In this document: positions 8,163 through 19,592 of the stretch, in pieces
Layout: every line of letters begins with the position of its first letter
Position numbering within the stretch: the first letter of the stretch is position 1
NCBI RefSeq assembly: GCF_000364445.2
Contig: NZ_CP043538.1
Span: forward strand, 327,198-391,197
Reading direction: 5' to 3'
DNA length: 64,000 bases
DNA from: Methylobacterium mesophilicum SR1.6/6
GTDB taxonomy: Bacteria > Pseudomonadota > Alphaproteobacteria > Rhizobiales > Beijerinckiaceae
Notes under the pieces: generated by a model
The model's input: only the letters and a program-made list of their open reading frames with translations
Database searches by the model: none
What the model was told of the DNA's origin: nothing
Made by a program: the position numbers and the translations under genes

Positions 8163-9137
8163 TCAGTGCAGCGAAGGCGTGCGCAGGAACCGCTCCCGGT
8201 CCCCGGAGACCAGGGCGAGCTTCACGCCGCGCCCCTCGCGGCGGACGGTGAGCGGGACGCGCACCCCCGCCTCGCCCAGCGCCCAGACGCTGCGGAACAG
8301 GGCGGCGAGATCCGCCACGGGCTCGCCCGCCACCGCCTCGATCACGTCGCCGGCCTGCAGGCCGCCGGCCTCGGCCGGACCGCCGTCGGCCAGACCCATC
8401 ACCACGATGCCCTCCTCGCTCTCGGTGGCGTAGAGGCCCAGCCAGGGCCGGGGCGGCCGGTTCGCCCGGCCGCGCGTGGCGAGGTCGTCGAGGATCGGCG
8501 GGAGCAGATCGATGGGCACCACCATGTTGATCGGGCGGGCGCTGCCGGAGCCGCCCTGCTGCAATTGCAGGGAGCCGATGCCGAGCAGTTCGCCCTTGGG
8601 GCCGATCAGCGCGGTGCCGCCCCAGTGCGGGTGGGCCGGCGCGGTGAACAGGGCCTCGTCCAGCACGTATTCCCAGTAGCCGGCGAATTCCTGCCGGGCC
8701 ACGACCTCGACGGCGACGCAGCGCTGGCGCCCGCCCGCCCCGGCCAGCACGGCCCGGTCGCCGGCCTTCAGCCCGGCCGAGCGGCCGAGGGGCAGGGCCG
8801 GCACGCCGAGATCGCCCAGCGCCTGGACGAGGCCGAATCCGGTGGCGGCGTCGAACCCCACCACGTGGCCCGGCACCGAGCGGCCGTCCCGGGTGGTCAG
8901 CCAGACGCTCTCGGCCTCGGTGACGAGGTAGCCGATGGTGAGGACGAGGCCGTCCTCGCGGATCACCACGCCGTTGCCGGCCCGCTCGGTGCCCAGCGTC
9001 TCGGCCGTGAAGGCGCTCTCCGGCACCCGCGCCGACAGGGCGAGCACCGCCGAGAGCGCCCGGTCGAGGTCGTAGCCGTAATCCGCGGGCCTGGGCTGGG
9101 CCTGCGCGGGGATCTTCCACTCGCCCTGCGTCGCCAT
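8163..9137 (-). CDS. Trypsin/PDZ-fold protein, HtrA-like but lacking catalytic residues
   Basis: 324 residues from MATQGEWKIP. An N-terminal trypsin-like domain (about 30-220) is followed by a PDZ domain (about 235-320; WLGLYATESEEGIVVMGLADGGPAEAGGLQAGDVI). Where active HtrA proteins have TNxHV, this has LTIGYLVTEAESV without His. Where they have GNSGGP, it has HWGGTALIGPKGELLGIGS without the nucleophilic Ser. No signal peptide is visible. It is therefore probably a non-catalytic binding or chaperone-like relative. The same LTIGYL-type sequence is known to me as a recurring alphaproteobacterial subfamily, so loss of activity is likely ancestral and not local decay. Confidence 0.82.
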   Translation of the reverse strand: MATQGEWKIPAQAQPRPADYGYDLDRALSAVLALSARVPESAFTAETLGTERAGNGVVIREDGLVLTIGYLVTEAESVWLTTRDGRSVPGHVVGFDAATGFGLVQALGDLGVPALPLGRSAGLKAGDRAVLAGAGGRQRCVAVEVVARQEFAGYWEYVLDEALFTAPAHPHWGGTALIGPKGELLGIGSLQLQQGGSGSARPINMVVPIDLLPPILDDLATRGRANRPPRPWLGLYATESEEGIVVMGLADGGPAEAGGLQAGDVIEAVAGEPVADLAALFRSVWALGEAGVRVPLTVRREGRGVKLALVSGDRERFLRTPSLH

Positions 9138-9366
9138 GATCGTCCTTCGGCTCGTCCGGCCGCGCGCCGTCCGGTGCCGCGCGCGTGCATTCGGCTCACC
9201 ATAGGATGTTCGGGCCGCCGGCAACACCCGCGGGACCGTCGCGGCCGCGGCGCACCCGCCGCACGCACGAAAACACCGCCCGGCGCGGTGCCGGGCGGTG
9301 CGCCGTCCCGGAGGACGGCCTGTCGGAGGTCCGGGATTCCCCGCCGGTCGGCGGGGAACCGGGGTC

Positions 9367-10338
9367 TCAGTACTTGCGGACCAGCGGAGCGGGCGCCGGG
9401 GCGACCACCGGGGTCGGCGAGTAGAGCGGCACCACGATGCGGCCCCACAGCTCGGTGGACGCGGTGCGCGGCACGGCCGTGACCACGTCGCGGGCGGCGT
9501 AGAACTGCGCGGTGAACTTGCCGAAGTCGTAGCCGATCAGGCCGCCGACCGCGAACCGGCCGCGGTTGCCGGCCGCGAGGCTCGCCGCGCTGATGTCGAA
9601 GTTGTACGTGCCGTAGCCGATGGCACCGATCTCGAAGTTGCCGAACTTCTTGGTCGCCGTGAGGTCGAGGTTCAGCGAGTCGGAGATGATGAACGGGCCG
9701 CGGGTGTTGCCGAAGCCGACCGTGTTGAAGCCCGGGAACTTCGCCGGCGAGTCGTAGATGTTGGCCGTCAGGTTGGCGGTCAGGTTCCAGCCGTTGCCGG
9801 TGTAGCTGCCGGCGATGCCGAAGCGGTAGGTGTTCGAGGCGAGCTGCGGCAGCAGCGGCGGGCCGCCGAGGGCGACGCCATTCCGGCCGACCAGGACGCC
9901 GCGGTCGCCGTCCAGCTCGTTCAGGTAGACACCGCCGAGCAGGCTGACGCCGAAGTTGCTGCCGAGGTCGAAGGCCCAGATGCCGCCGACGAAGGTGCCG
10001 ACGTTGACCGACACGTCGCGGATGCTGGCGTTGCCGCGGTTCTTGCCGAAGGCGAACACGGTCGGCGGGGCGAGGGCCAGCTCGAAGCGGCCACCGGCCA
10101 GGACGAGCGGGGTCGACCAGACGAGGACCGGGATGTTGACGCCGACGTCCACCGGCACCGACGGCGCGGTCTGGCGGTAGAGGAACGTGTTGATCGCGTA
10201 GACGCCCTCAGGCAGCGGAGCGCCGACGGCGAGGCCGACCTGCTCGCCCGGTACGGTGGTGGTCTGTGCCTGAGCGATGGTCGAGGCCATGCCAACCGTA
10301 AGCGCGACCGTACCGGCCGCGAGCCAGTTCTTCATCAT
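9367..10338 (-). CDS. Outer-membrane/periplasmic protein of the phenol-degradation MetA (SphA-like) family
   Basis: 323 residues from MMKNWLAAG (10338), with an AAGGAA ribosome binding site; the longer frame to 10815 runs through non-coding DNA. A signal peptide (about 1-24, ending AQAQ) is followed by PGEQVGLAVGAPLPEGVYAINTF, the typical opening of the meta-pathway phenol degradation-like family. It continues with alternating beta-barrel strands (WNLTANLTANIYDSP; TKKFGNFEIGAIGYGTYNF) and a C-terminal beta strand ending in KY. The family is thought to form outer membrane pores for hydrophobic substrates. It has no catabolic neighbours here. Confidence 0.82.
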   Translation of the reverse strand: MMKNWLAAGTVALTVGMASTIAQAQTTTVPGEQVGLAVGAPLPEGVYAINTFLYRQTAPSVPVDVGVNIPVLVWSTPLVLAGGRFELALAPPTVFAFGKNRGNASIRDVSVNVGTFVGGIWAFDLGSNFGVSLLGGVYLNELDGDRGVLVGRNGVALGGPPLLPQLASNTYRFGIAGSYTGNGWNLTANLTANIYDSPAKFPGFNTVGFGNTRGPFIISDSLNLDLTATKKFGNFEIGAIGYGTYNFDISAASLAAGNRGRFAVGGLIGYDFGKFTAQFYAARDVVTAVPRTASTELWGRIVVPLYSPTPVVAPAPAPLVRKY

Positions 10339-10805
10339 TTTCTCATTCCTTCCCAAGGTCCCAAGGCATCCGTCCCGCATTCGGCACGTCCCTGCCGGTC
10401 TGCTCGCCTGTCGCGGCTGCCGGCTTCGGATGTGCCGAGCGCCCCCACGGAGCCTGCCCGTCTCAACGTCTGCGACTATTCTACAGAGACCTCCGGAAAG
10501 ACAGTGGAATGCTCGCCGAAAGGCCAAAACCGGCTCAACCGTTGCGCAAAAGCCGCATTTTTGCGGCGATGCAACACTATCCCCAGGCAGGAGATCGAGG
10601 GTCGTTTCGGCAAAATATCGCTGAACGGTCAAGCTGTTGCCGCCCGCGATCGCGGGAGGATCCGGCAAGTCGGGCTTGGCGATCGCGTAGGCCACCGGCG
10701 CCGGCCCGCGGCCCCGGATCGGGCCGGCACCGGCCCGATCCGGGGCCGATCTGGGATACATTCCTCGTCCGGCAGCTCGAATCACCGCCCGCGGCAAGGG
10801 TCCGC
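10339..10805. other. Intergenic region with an 18-bp near-perfect palindrome
   Basis: About 470 bp between the porin-like gene and the uvrA terminator. It holds a small stem GCCGCA-TTTT-TGCGGC (10552-10567), and a striking inverted repeat at 10710-10747 whose 18-nt arms are separated by only two bases (GGCCCCGGATCGGGCCGG and its complement). The rest should include the promoter of the porin-like gene. No coding frame is convincing. Confidence 0.55.
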
Positions 10806-10842
10806 CGGCCGGCACCCGGCAAATTCTGCCGGGTGCCGGCCG
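10806..10842 (-). terminator. Strong hairpin downstream of uvrA
   Basis: A perfect 15-bp inverted repeat, CGGCCGGCACCCGGC (10806-10820) and its complement (10828-10842), with the 7-nt loop AAATTCT. It begins about 20 nt past the uvrA stop on the minus strand. No long T-run follows, as is usual in high-GC genomes. Confidence 0.75.
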
Positions 10843-10863
10843 ACTCGGATTCGACGCGCGGCG

Positions 10864-14028
<3,165 letters not shown>

Positions 14029-14416
14029 GAGGGCGGCGGTCTTTCGAGGCGTCGACGCGGTCAGAGTCGGATTCGCGCGCGGGCCAGCCGCCGCTCCCGC
14101 TCATGTCGAGCCCACGAGGCCCACGGCAAGATGCGGCCGGCGGGACGCAGGCCCGTCATGCGCCGCCCTTGCTAGAACGAAACGCGTACGGCGGCAACCG
14201 CTCCGTGGATGCGCAACCGTCTTGGCGAGCGCGGCGAAGCCATCCAGAGGGCGCCACGCTCCGCGATGTCGCGCCGCCCTGGGTCGCTTCGCTGCGCGCG
14301 CGATGACGTCGGCCCATCTCCGGTGCCGCATCGCGGGCGCTGAGATCCCACGTCGCCAGATCCCAACCCTCGGATTCTCATCCTCGACAGGTGCCGATGC
14401 CCGCGCTTCCTGATCG
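14029..14416. other. Intergenic region upstream of uvrA containing a dispersed repeat
   Basis: 388 bp between the uvrA start and the cupin stop. The central part is the family B repeat listed separately. The stretch nearest uvrA should carry its promoter; no clear LexA-type box (GAACN7GAAC) was recognised. No gene is supported. Confidence 0.45.
14225..14308. repeat. Dispersed inverted-repeat element (family B)
   Basis: Outer arms GCGAGCGCGGCGAAGC and GCTTCGCTGCGCGCGC are imperfect complements and flank CCATCCAGAGGGC...GTCGCGCCGCCCTGGG. The organisation matches the element at 56208-56284, showing it is a multicopy intergenic repeat and not a one-off hairpin. Similar GAGCGNAGCGAAGC repeats are common in Methylobacterium and Bradyrhizobium intergenic DNA. 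Confidence 0.65.
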
Positions 14417-14842
14417 TCACCCCTCCGCGTTGCGGGCCATGAAGCTGGCCGGCGTCCCGTCCTCCGGGTTCACGAAGACGATGTCGGTGGGCGCCCGGCG
14501 GGGCGTGTCGATCGACAGGAACACCACCGGCGTCCCGGGCTCGATCTCCGGCATGGCGTGGACCGTGCCCTTCTCGAAGAACAGGAGCTGGCCCGGGCCG
14601 AACGCCGTCACGGCGGCGGGGTCGCCCATCCAGAACGTGCCCCGGCCCGAGAGGCAGTAGAGGTACTCGTCGCAGGTGGCGTGGTAGTGCGGCGGGGTCG
14701 GGCGGTAGACCCGGAACACCCGGGCGCTCGCCGCCTCCCGGTCGGTCAGGTAGGTGTCGACCAGGAGGGTCGTTGCGCTGTCGGGCAGGGACGCCGCCAG
14801 CGCCGCCACGTCGAAGATGCCGGTTCCCGCCGTCTCCGCCAT
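14417..14842 (-). CDS. Cupin domain-containing protein
   Basis: 141 residues with a GGGAGGACGCG ribosome binding site. A single cupin barrel shows PPHYHATCDEYLYCLSGRGTFWMG (motif 1, with HYH and E as metal ligands, about residues 50-75) and PGQLLFFEKGTVHAMPEI (motif 2 with the last His, about 83-100). It could be a small dioxygenase, isomerase or sensor. It lies 10 nt downstream of the quinone-reductase gene on the same strand and is probably co-transcribed with it under the divergent HxlR regulator. Confidence 0.88.
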   Translation of the reverse strand: MAETAGTGIFDVAALAASLPDSATTLLVDTYLTDREAASARVFRVYRPTPPHYHATCDEYLYCLSGRGTFWMGDPAAVTAFGPGQLLFFEKGTVHAMPEIEPGTPVVFLSIDTPRRAPTDIVFVNPEDGTPASFMARNAEG

Positions 14843-14852
14843 CGCGTCCTCC

Positions 14853-15872
14853 CTAACTGGAAAAACCTTCGAGCACGATCTTGCCCCTGGCGCGCCCGCT
14901 CTCGATGAGCGCGTGGGCGCGCCGCAGGTTCGCGGCGTCGATCCGCCCGTAATGCTCACCCAGGGTGGTGCGCAGGCGCCCCGCGTCAACGAGGCGAGAC
15001 AGTTCGTCGAGGAGGGCCCCCTGGGCGGCGATGTCGGCGGTGGCGAACATCGAGCGCGTGAACATGAACTCCCAGTGCAGCGACAGGCTCTTGCGCTTGA
15101 GGAGCCCGACATCGAGCTGATCGGGATCGTCGATCAGGGCGAGCCGGCCCTGCGGGGCGATCAGCGCGACGATCGCGGCCAAGTGGGCGTCGGTGCCGGT
15201 GGTGGAGAAGACGAGGCCCGGCGCCCCGAGGCCGAGCGCCGCCACCGCGTCCGCCAGCGGTTTGGAATGGTCGACCACGTGGTGGGCGCCGAGGTCCCGG
15301 CACCAGTGCGCCGTCTCGGGCCGCGACGCGGTGGCGATCACAGTCAGGTCCGTCAACTGCCGGGCGAGCTGGATCGCCACCGAGCCGACGCCGCCGGCCC
15401 CGCCGACGATCAGGATCGCTGGGGCGGCGCCCGGCACCGGCCGTCCCGTGTCGAGCCGGTCGAACAGGGTCTCCCAGGCGGTGATCGCGGTGAGCGGCAG
15501 GGCGGCGGCCTGCGCCCAGTCGAGGCTTCTGGGTTTGTGCCCGACGATGCGGGCGTCGACGCAATGGTATTCCGCGTTCGTCCCCGGCCGGGTCAGGTCG
15601 CCCGCGTAGAACACCGCGTCGCCCGCCGCGAAGCCCTGGACCTCCGCGCCCGCCGCGACGACGGTGCCGGCCGCGTCCCAGCCCAGCACCTTGACGCCGC
15701 CATCCTCCGGCTGCGCCCGCCGCCGGACCTTGGTGTCGACCGGGTTCACCGAGACCGCCTCGACCTTCACCAGCAGGTCGTGCGGGCCGGGCTCGGGCTG
15801 CGGCAGGTCGAGAGCGACCAGGGCTTCGGGATCGGTGATCGGCAGGGACGTGCGGTAGCCGACGGCGCGCAT
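14853..15872 (-). CDS. Zinc-binding alcohol dehydrogenase family / NADPH:quinone reductase-like protein
   Basis: 339 residues from MRAVGYRTSLP. A GroES-like N-terminal fold (SVNPVDTKVRRR, about residue 45) and a nucleotide-binding fold with VGGAGGVGSVAIQLARQL (about 150-167) identify the zinc-free quinone oxidoreductase branch. The GHE zinc site and the Cys lobe are absent. These enzymes reduce quinones or enones with NADPH. The gene is divergent from an HxlR regulator across about 110 bp, a very common electrophile-responsive arrangement (as in YtfH/QorB-type pairs), and is followed by a cupin gene. Confidence 0.9.
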   Translation of the reverse strand: MRAVGYRTSLPITDPEALVALDLPQPEPGPHDLLVKVEAVSVNPVDTKVRRRAQPEDGGVKVLGWDAAGTVVAAGAEVQGFAAGDAVFYAGDLTRPGTNAEYHCVDARIVGHKPRSLDWAQAAALPLTAITAWETLFDRLDTGRPVPGAAPAILIVGGAGGVGSVAIQLARQLTDLTVIATASRPETAHWCRDLGAHHVVDHSKPLADAVAALGLGAPGLVFSTTGTDAHLAAIVALIAPQGRLALIDDPDQLDVGLLKRKSLSLHWEFMFTRSMFATADIAAQGALLDELSRLVDAGRLRTTLGEHYGRIDAANLRRAHALIESGRARGKIVLEGFSS

Positions 15873-15981
15873 CGTGGTCTCCTCGGGCTGTCGCCGCGGG
15901 AGATGCCGCCCGCCTTCACGAACCGCAAGTACGCACATAAAACGCCCCTGGTGCCGGAAATGATACCGTCGGAGACAGCCC

Positions 15982-16341
15982 ATGCCCCGCACCCGCCATC
16001 ACGTCGGCGCCTGCAGCCCCGGCTGCGCCGTCGAGGCGACCCTCCGGTTCATCGACGGCAAGTGGAAGGGCGTGATCCTCTACCACCTGCTGGAGGGGAC
16101 CCTGCGGTTCAACGAGATCCGGCGGCGGCTGACGAGCGTGACGCAGCGCATGCTCACGAACCAGCTGCGCGAAATGGAGGCGGACGGCCTGATCACCCGG
16201 ACGGTCTACGCCCAAGTCCCGCCCAAGGTGGAGTACAGCCTGACCGAGCGCGGGCGCTCCCTTGAGCCGGTCATCCGCGCCCTGAAGACCTGGGGCGATG
16301 TGCACGCCGATCAGGCAACGACCGTCCAGAACGCTGCTTGA
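15982..16341 (+). CDS. HxlR family winged-helix transcriptional regulator
   Basis: 119 residues. The HxlR opening CSPGCAVEATLRFIDGKWKGVILYHLLEG has cysteines (about residues 11 and 15) in the position used for electrophile or redox sensing. It is followed by the winged helix (LRFNEIRRRLTSVTQRMLTNQLREMEADGLITR) and the ending EYSLTERGRSLEPVIRALKTWG. It is transcribed away from the quinone reductase/cupin genes and most likely controls them by binding the shared 110-bp intergenic region. Confidence 0.92.
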   Translation: MPRTRHHVGACSPGCAVEATLRFIDGKWKGVILYHLLEGTLRFNEIRRRLTSVTQRMLTNQLREMEADGLITRTVYAQVPPKVEYSLTERGRSLEPVIRALKTWGDVHADQATTVQNAA

Positions 16342-16442
16342 TTGAGCAGATCATGCCGCACCGGTTGAGGAATCCATAACTGGATCTTTAAGACTTGGCG
16401 GGATGCTGAAACATCTCCTGCCGGACCATTCCAGATCTTCCG

Positions 16443-18491
16443 ATGCCGCTCCTCGCCTCGCTCCGCGCCCGCATCCTGGCGGTGGCGCTCGCCCCGTGCC
16501 TCGCCTTCGCGGGGGCGGCGGGCCTCGTGGCGTCGGACCAATGGGCGCGCCGCGCCGAGATGGACCGGGTGGAGGGCCTCGTCGGCCTCGCCTCGCGGGT
16601 CAGCGCCTTCGTGCACGAGGCCCAGCGCGAGCGGGGCGCCTCCAGCCTGTTCCTGGGCGCGAAGGGCGCGCAGTTCGGGCCGGAACTGGCGGCCCAGCGC
16701 GGGCGCACCGACGCGGCGCTCGCCGGGCTGCCCCAGGCCGTGGCGGCCGCCACGGGCTTCGGCCCGGATTTCGCGGCGCGCGGGACGGGCTTCGCGCGGG
16801 CCCTGGCCGGGCTCGCGGACCAGCGCCGGGCGATCGACGCCCTCGTCCCGGGCGCGCCGCAGGCGGCCGTCTTCTACACCGGGCTGATCGGCGAAGGGCT
16901 GGGGCTCGTGCGGGCGATGGGCGGGGTGATCGACGAGGCCGGCCTCGCCGCGCGGGCGAACACCTACGCGGCGTTCCTGTCGCTCAAGGAGGCCGCCGGG
17001 CAGGAGCGGGCCGCCGCCTCGGCGGCCTTCGCCTCCGGCAGCCTGGACCTCGCGGCCGCCCGGCGGCTCGCCACGCTGGCGGCCGACCAGGCGACCTACG
17101 CGGGCCTGTTCCGGGCCGGGGCCGAGCCGGCGCAGGCGGCCCTGCTCGACGCCGCGGAGGCTGCCGAGCCGGCCCGGGAGGTGGCGCGCCTGCGCGAATC
17201 CACCCAGGCGACGATGCCGGGGGCGGTCCTCGCCTTCCGCGACGCGCCGGCCTGGTTCCGCCTCGCCACGCAGCGGATCGACGCCCTGAAGGCGGTGGAG
17301 GACCGGCTCACCGCCGATCTCGTGGCCGCCGCCGGCGCCGTGCGGGCCCGGACCGACCGGATGCTGGCCCTCTGGATCGTCGGCGGGCTCGCCCTGTTCG
17401 CGCTCTCGGCCGGCCTCGCGATCTGGCTCGGCACGGCGATCGCCCGGCCGCTGACCCGGATGGCGCGGGTGCTGACCGCGATCGGCCGCAACGACGGGAC
17501 GGAGGATCCGGCGATCCCGTCGGGCGGCCCCCGCGAGGTCCGGGCGATCGCCGCCGCCGCGGTGGCCTTCCGCGACAGCGTCGCTGAGCGCCGGGTGGCC
17601 CGGCTCGCGCAGGAGCGGCTCGCCGCCGAGGCCAGCGCCGCCCAGCGGAATGCCGCCCTGGGCCTCGCCGACAGCTTCGAGCGCCAGGTCGGCGGCATCG
17701 TCGCGGCGGTCTCGGCGGCCGCCGCCCGGCTGGAGGCCTCCGCGCACGGCATGGCCCGGGCCGCCCAGGACACGACCGACCTGAGCCGCGCGGTGGCCGG
17801 GTCGGCGGATTCGGCCGCGCGCTCGGCCGACACGGTGGCGGCGGCCACCGAGGAACTCACCGCCTCGGTGCGGGAGATCGGCGTGCAGGTCGGAGCCTCG
17901 GCCGACCTCGCGGCCGGCGCGACCCGGGACGCGGACGGGATGGCCGGGGAGGTGCGCCGCCTCGCCCAGGCGGCGGGCAGCATCGGGGAGATCGTCGCGA
18001 TGATCTCGCAGATCGCCGGGCAGACCAACCTGCTGGCGCTCAACGCCACGATCGAGGCGGCGCGCGCCGGCGAGGCCGGCCGGGGCTTCGCCGTGGTGGC
18101 CGCCGAGGTCAAGCACCTCGCCGAGCAGACGGCCCGGGCCACCGAGGAGATCGCCGCCAAGGTCGCGGAGATCACCGGATCGACGGAGGCCTCGGTCCGC
18201 GCCATCGGCGGCATCACCGAGGTGATCCGCACTCTCGCCCGGATCGGCGCCGAGATCGCCGCCATGGTCGAGCAGCAGGGCGCGGCCACCGCCGAGATCG
18301 CCCGGACCACCGCGCAGACCTCGCAGGACACGCGCGGCGTGTCGGGCCACATGGCGGGGGTCGGCCAAGCGGCCGGCACGGCGAGCCAGGGCTCCGCCCA
18401 GGTGCTGCAGGCGGCGGGCGACCTGTCCCGGCAGGCGGGCGACCTGCGCGGCGCGGTGGAGCACTTCCTGGCCCAGGTCCGCGCCGCCTGA
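16443..18491 (+). CDS. Methyl-accepting chemotaxis protein with NIT sensor domain
   Basis: 682 residues. The first transmembrane helix is near residues 10-28. A periplasmic nitrate/nitrite-sensing NIT domain ([21 protein letters not shown]) spans about 40-290, and the second membrane helix ([21 protein letters not shown]) is near 308-330. HAMP follows, then the signalling hairpin with the conserved tip [34 protein letters not shown] (residues about 520-560). No CheR/CheB-docking pentapeptide is seen at the C-terminus. It should signal through CheW/CheA to the flagellar motor; the ligand (nitrate, nitrite or other) is inferred from the NIT domain only. It is monocistronic, with a palindromic repeat after the stop. 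Confidence 0.93.
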   Translation: MPLLASLRARILAVALAPCLAFAGAAGLVASDQWARRAEMDRVEGLVGLASRVSAFVHEAQRERGASSLFLGAKGAQFGPELAAQRGRTDAALAGLPQAVAAATGFGPDFAARGTGFARALAGLADQRRAIDALVPGAPQAAVFYTGLIGEGLGLVRAMGGVIDEAGLAARANTYAAFLSLKEAAGQERAAASAAFASGSLDLAAARRLATLAADQATYAGLFRAGAEPAQAALLDAAEAAEPAREVARLRESTQATMPGAVLAFRDAPAWFRLATQRIDALKAVEDRLTADLVAAAGAVRARTDRMLALWIVGGLALFALSAGLAIWLGTAIARPLTRMARVLTAIGRNDGTEDPAIPSGGPREVRAIAAAAVAFRDSVAERRVARLAQERLAAEASAAQRNAALGLADSFERQVGGIVAAVSAAAARLEASAHGMARAAQDTTDLSRAVAGSADSAARSADTVAAATEELTASVREIGVQVGASADLAAGATRDADGMAGEVRRLAQAAGSIGEIVAMISQIAGQTNLLALNATIEAARAGEAGRGFAVVAAEVKHLAEQTARATEEIAAKVAEITGSTEASVRAIGGITEVIRTLARIGAEIAAMVEQQGAATAEIARTTAQTSQDTRGVSGHMAGVGQAAGTASQGSAQVLQAAGDLSRQAGDLRGAVEHFLAQVRAA

Positions 18492-18500
18492 GGACGGGGA

Positions 18501-18611
18501 TCCCAAAGGGCAAGCCCTTTGGCGGGGTGTCGGGGCGGCGCCCCGACGTCGGGCTGCGCCCGAGCGCGGGCTCCGCCCCGACACCCGCGAAAGGTCTCGA
18601 CCTTTCGAAAC
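18501..18611. repeat. Full copy of composite palindromic repeat (family A)
   Basis: Five consecutive stems: CCAAAGGGC/GCCCTTTGG, GTCGGGGC/GCCCCGAC, TCGGGC/GCCCGA, a GGCTCCGCC-containing stem, and CGAAAGGT/ACCTTTCG. The two end stems are related inverted sequences bracketing GGCGGG...CCCGCG. It fills the gap between two convergent genes and is probably a bidirectional terminator. Confidence 0.65.
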
Positions 18612-18627
18612 CGGGACTCGCGTCGCG

Positions 18628-19482
18628 CTACGCCAGTCCCAGCCCGAGGAGCCGGTCGGCGTTGCGCCAGAGGGCGGCGTCCAGGGCCTCCTCGGACAGG
18701 CCGAGGCCGCGGAAGTCGGCGACGCCCTGGCCCATGGGGCGGAACGGGAACGAGGAGCCGAACAGGAACTGGTCCCTCATGAAGCCGTTCGCCGCCTCCA
18801 CGTAAAGGCCGCCGCCGGGCGCGAAGGTGTACATGTCGGGCGAGACGAAGACGTTGGCGTTGCGGAACGCCACCGTCACCATGGCGGCCACGTTCGGGTA
18901 GAACCCGTGGCAGCAGACGATCGGCAGCTTCGGGAAGGCCTTGGCGACCCGGTCCACCGCGAGCGGGTCGTTGAGGCGCAGGTCCGGCGTGGTCGGCCCC
19001 GACATCACGAAGGCCGGGACCTTGAGGTCCTCGCACAGCTCGTAGAGCGGCATCAGGCGGTCGTCGTCGGCCGCCATGGCCTCGCGGTAGAAGCCGGCAT
19101 CGAGGTTGATCCCCTTGAAGCCGAGCTCGGTCACGGCGCGCCGGGCCTCGGCCAGGGCGGCCTTGCGGCCGAGCTTCACCGGGTCGACCGAGGCGATGCC
19201 GATCAGGCGCTTCGGGTCGTGCCGGGCGGCCTCCGCCAGGGCGTCGTTCGAGACCCGCACCCCCGGGACCGAGCGGGCGACCATGACGGCGACGTCGATG
19301 CCGGCCCCGTCCATCTCGGCGCAAAAGCCCGCGATCGTCGCGCCGCGGGTGAAGTGCTCCACCTCCCGGCTGCCGACCCGGGCGTTCAGCCAGCGCGCGA
19401 CGCCGAATTCCGGCGTGTCCGGCTCGGCGCCGAAGAACCGGTGCAGGAAGGTCGGCCGGCTGCGCATGTCCACGACGGGCAT
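18628..19482 (-). CDS. Amidohydrolase-fold (TIM-barrel) protein, metal site degenerate
   Basis: 284 residues of the amidohydrolase_2 (ACMSD/resorcylate decarboxylase) type. The N-terminus reads VVDMRSRPTF where metal enzymes have DxHxH, so both first-strand histidines are Arg. The last-strand GSDxP is GSSFP (Asp to Ser). IVCCHGFYPN keeps one His. It may therefore be metal-free or have altered chemistry. It shares the strand with an upstream MFS transporter (110-bp gap with a repeat), suggesting uptake and processing of one small, perhaps aromatic, acid. Confidence 0.8.
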   Translation of the reverse strand: MPVVDMRSRPTFLHRFFGAEPDTPEFGVARWLNARVGSREVEHFTRGATIAGFCAEMDGAGIDVAVMVARSVPGVRVSNDALAEAARHDPKRLIGIASVDPVKLGRKAALAEARRAVTELGFKGINLDAGFYREAMAADDDRLMPLYELCEDLKVPAFVMSGPTTPDLRLNDPLAVDRVAKAFPKLPIVCCHGFYPNVAAMVTVAFRNANVFVSPDMYTFAPGGGLYVEAANGFMRDQFLFGSSFPFRPMGQGVADFRGLGLSEEALDAALWRNADRLLGLGLA

Positions 19483-19520
19483 TGTTTTGTGACTCCCCAG
19501 TGTGATCGGCGGATCGGTCG

Positions 19521-19580
19521 GGTTTCCAAAGGGCTTGAGCCCTTTGGCGGGTCGTCAGGGGGGAGCCCTGACGGGTCAGG
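19521..19580. repeat. Partial copy of family A palindromic repeat
   Basis: CCAAAGGGCTTGAGCCCTTTGG followed by GCGGG and GTCAGGG...CCCTGAC. This is the same end-stem plus one inner stem as in the full copies. It lies between the MFS stop and the amidohydrolase start on the minus strand. Confidence 0.6.
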
Positions 19581-19592
19581 TTCCGGATCGCC

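Noticed and set aside
10339..10815. N-terminal extension of the porin-like protein
   Set aside because: The extension covers non-coding DNA with hairpins, and MMKN has a clear ribosome binding site and signal peptide.
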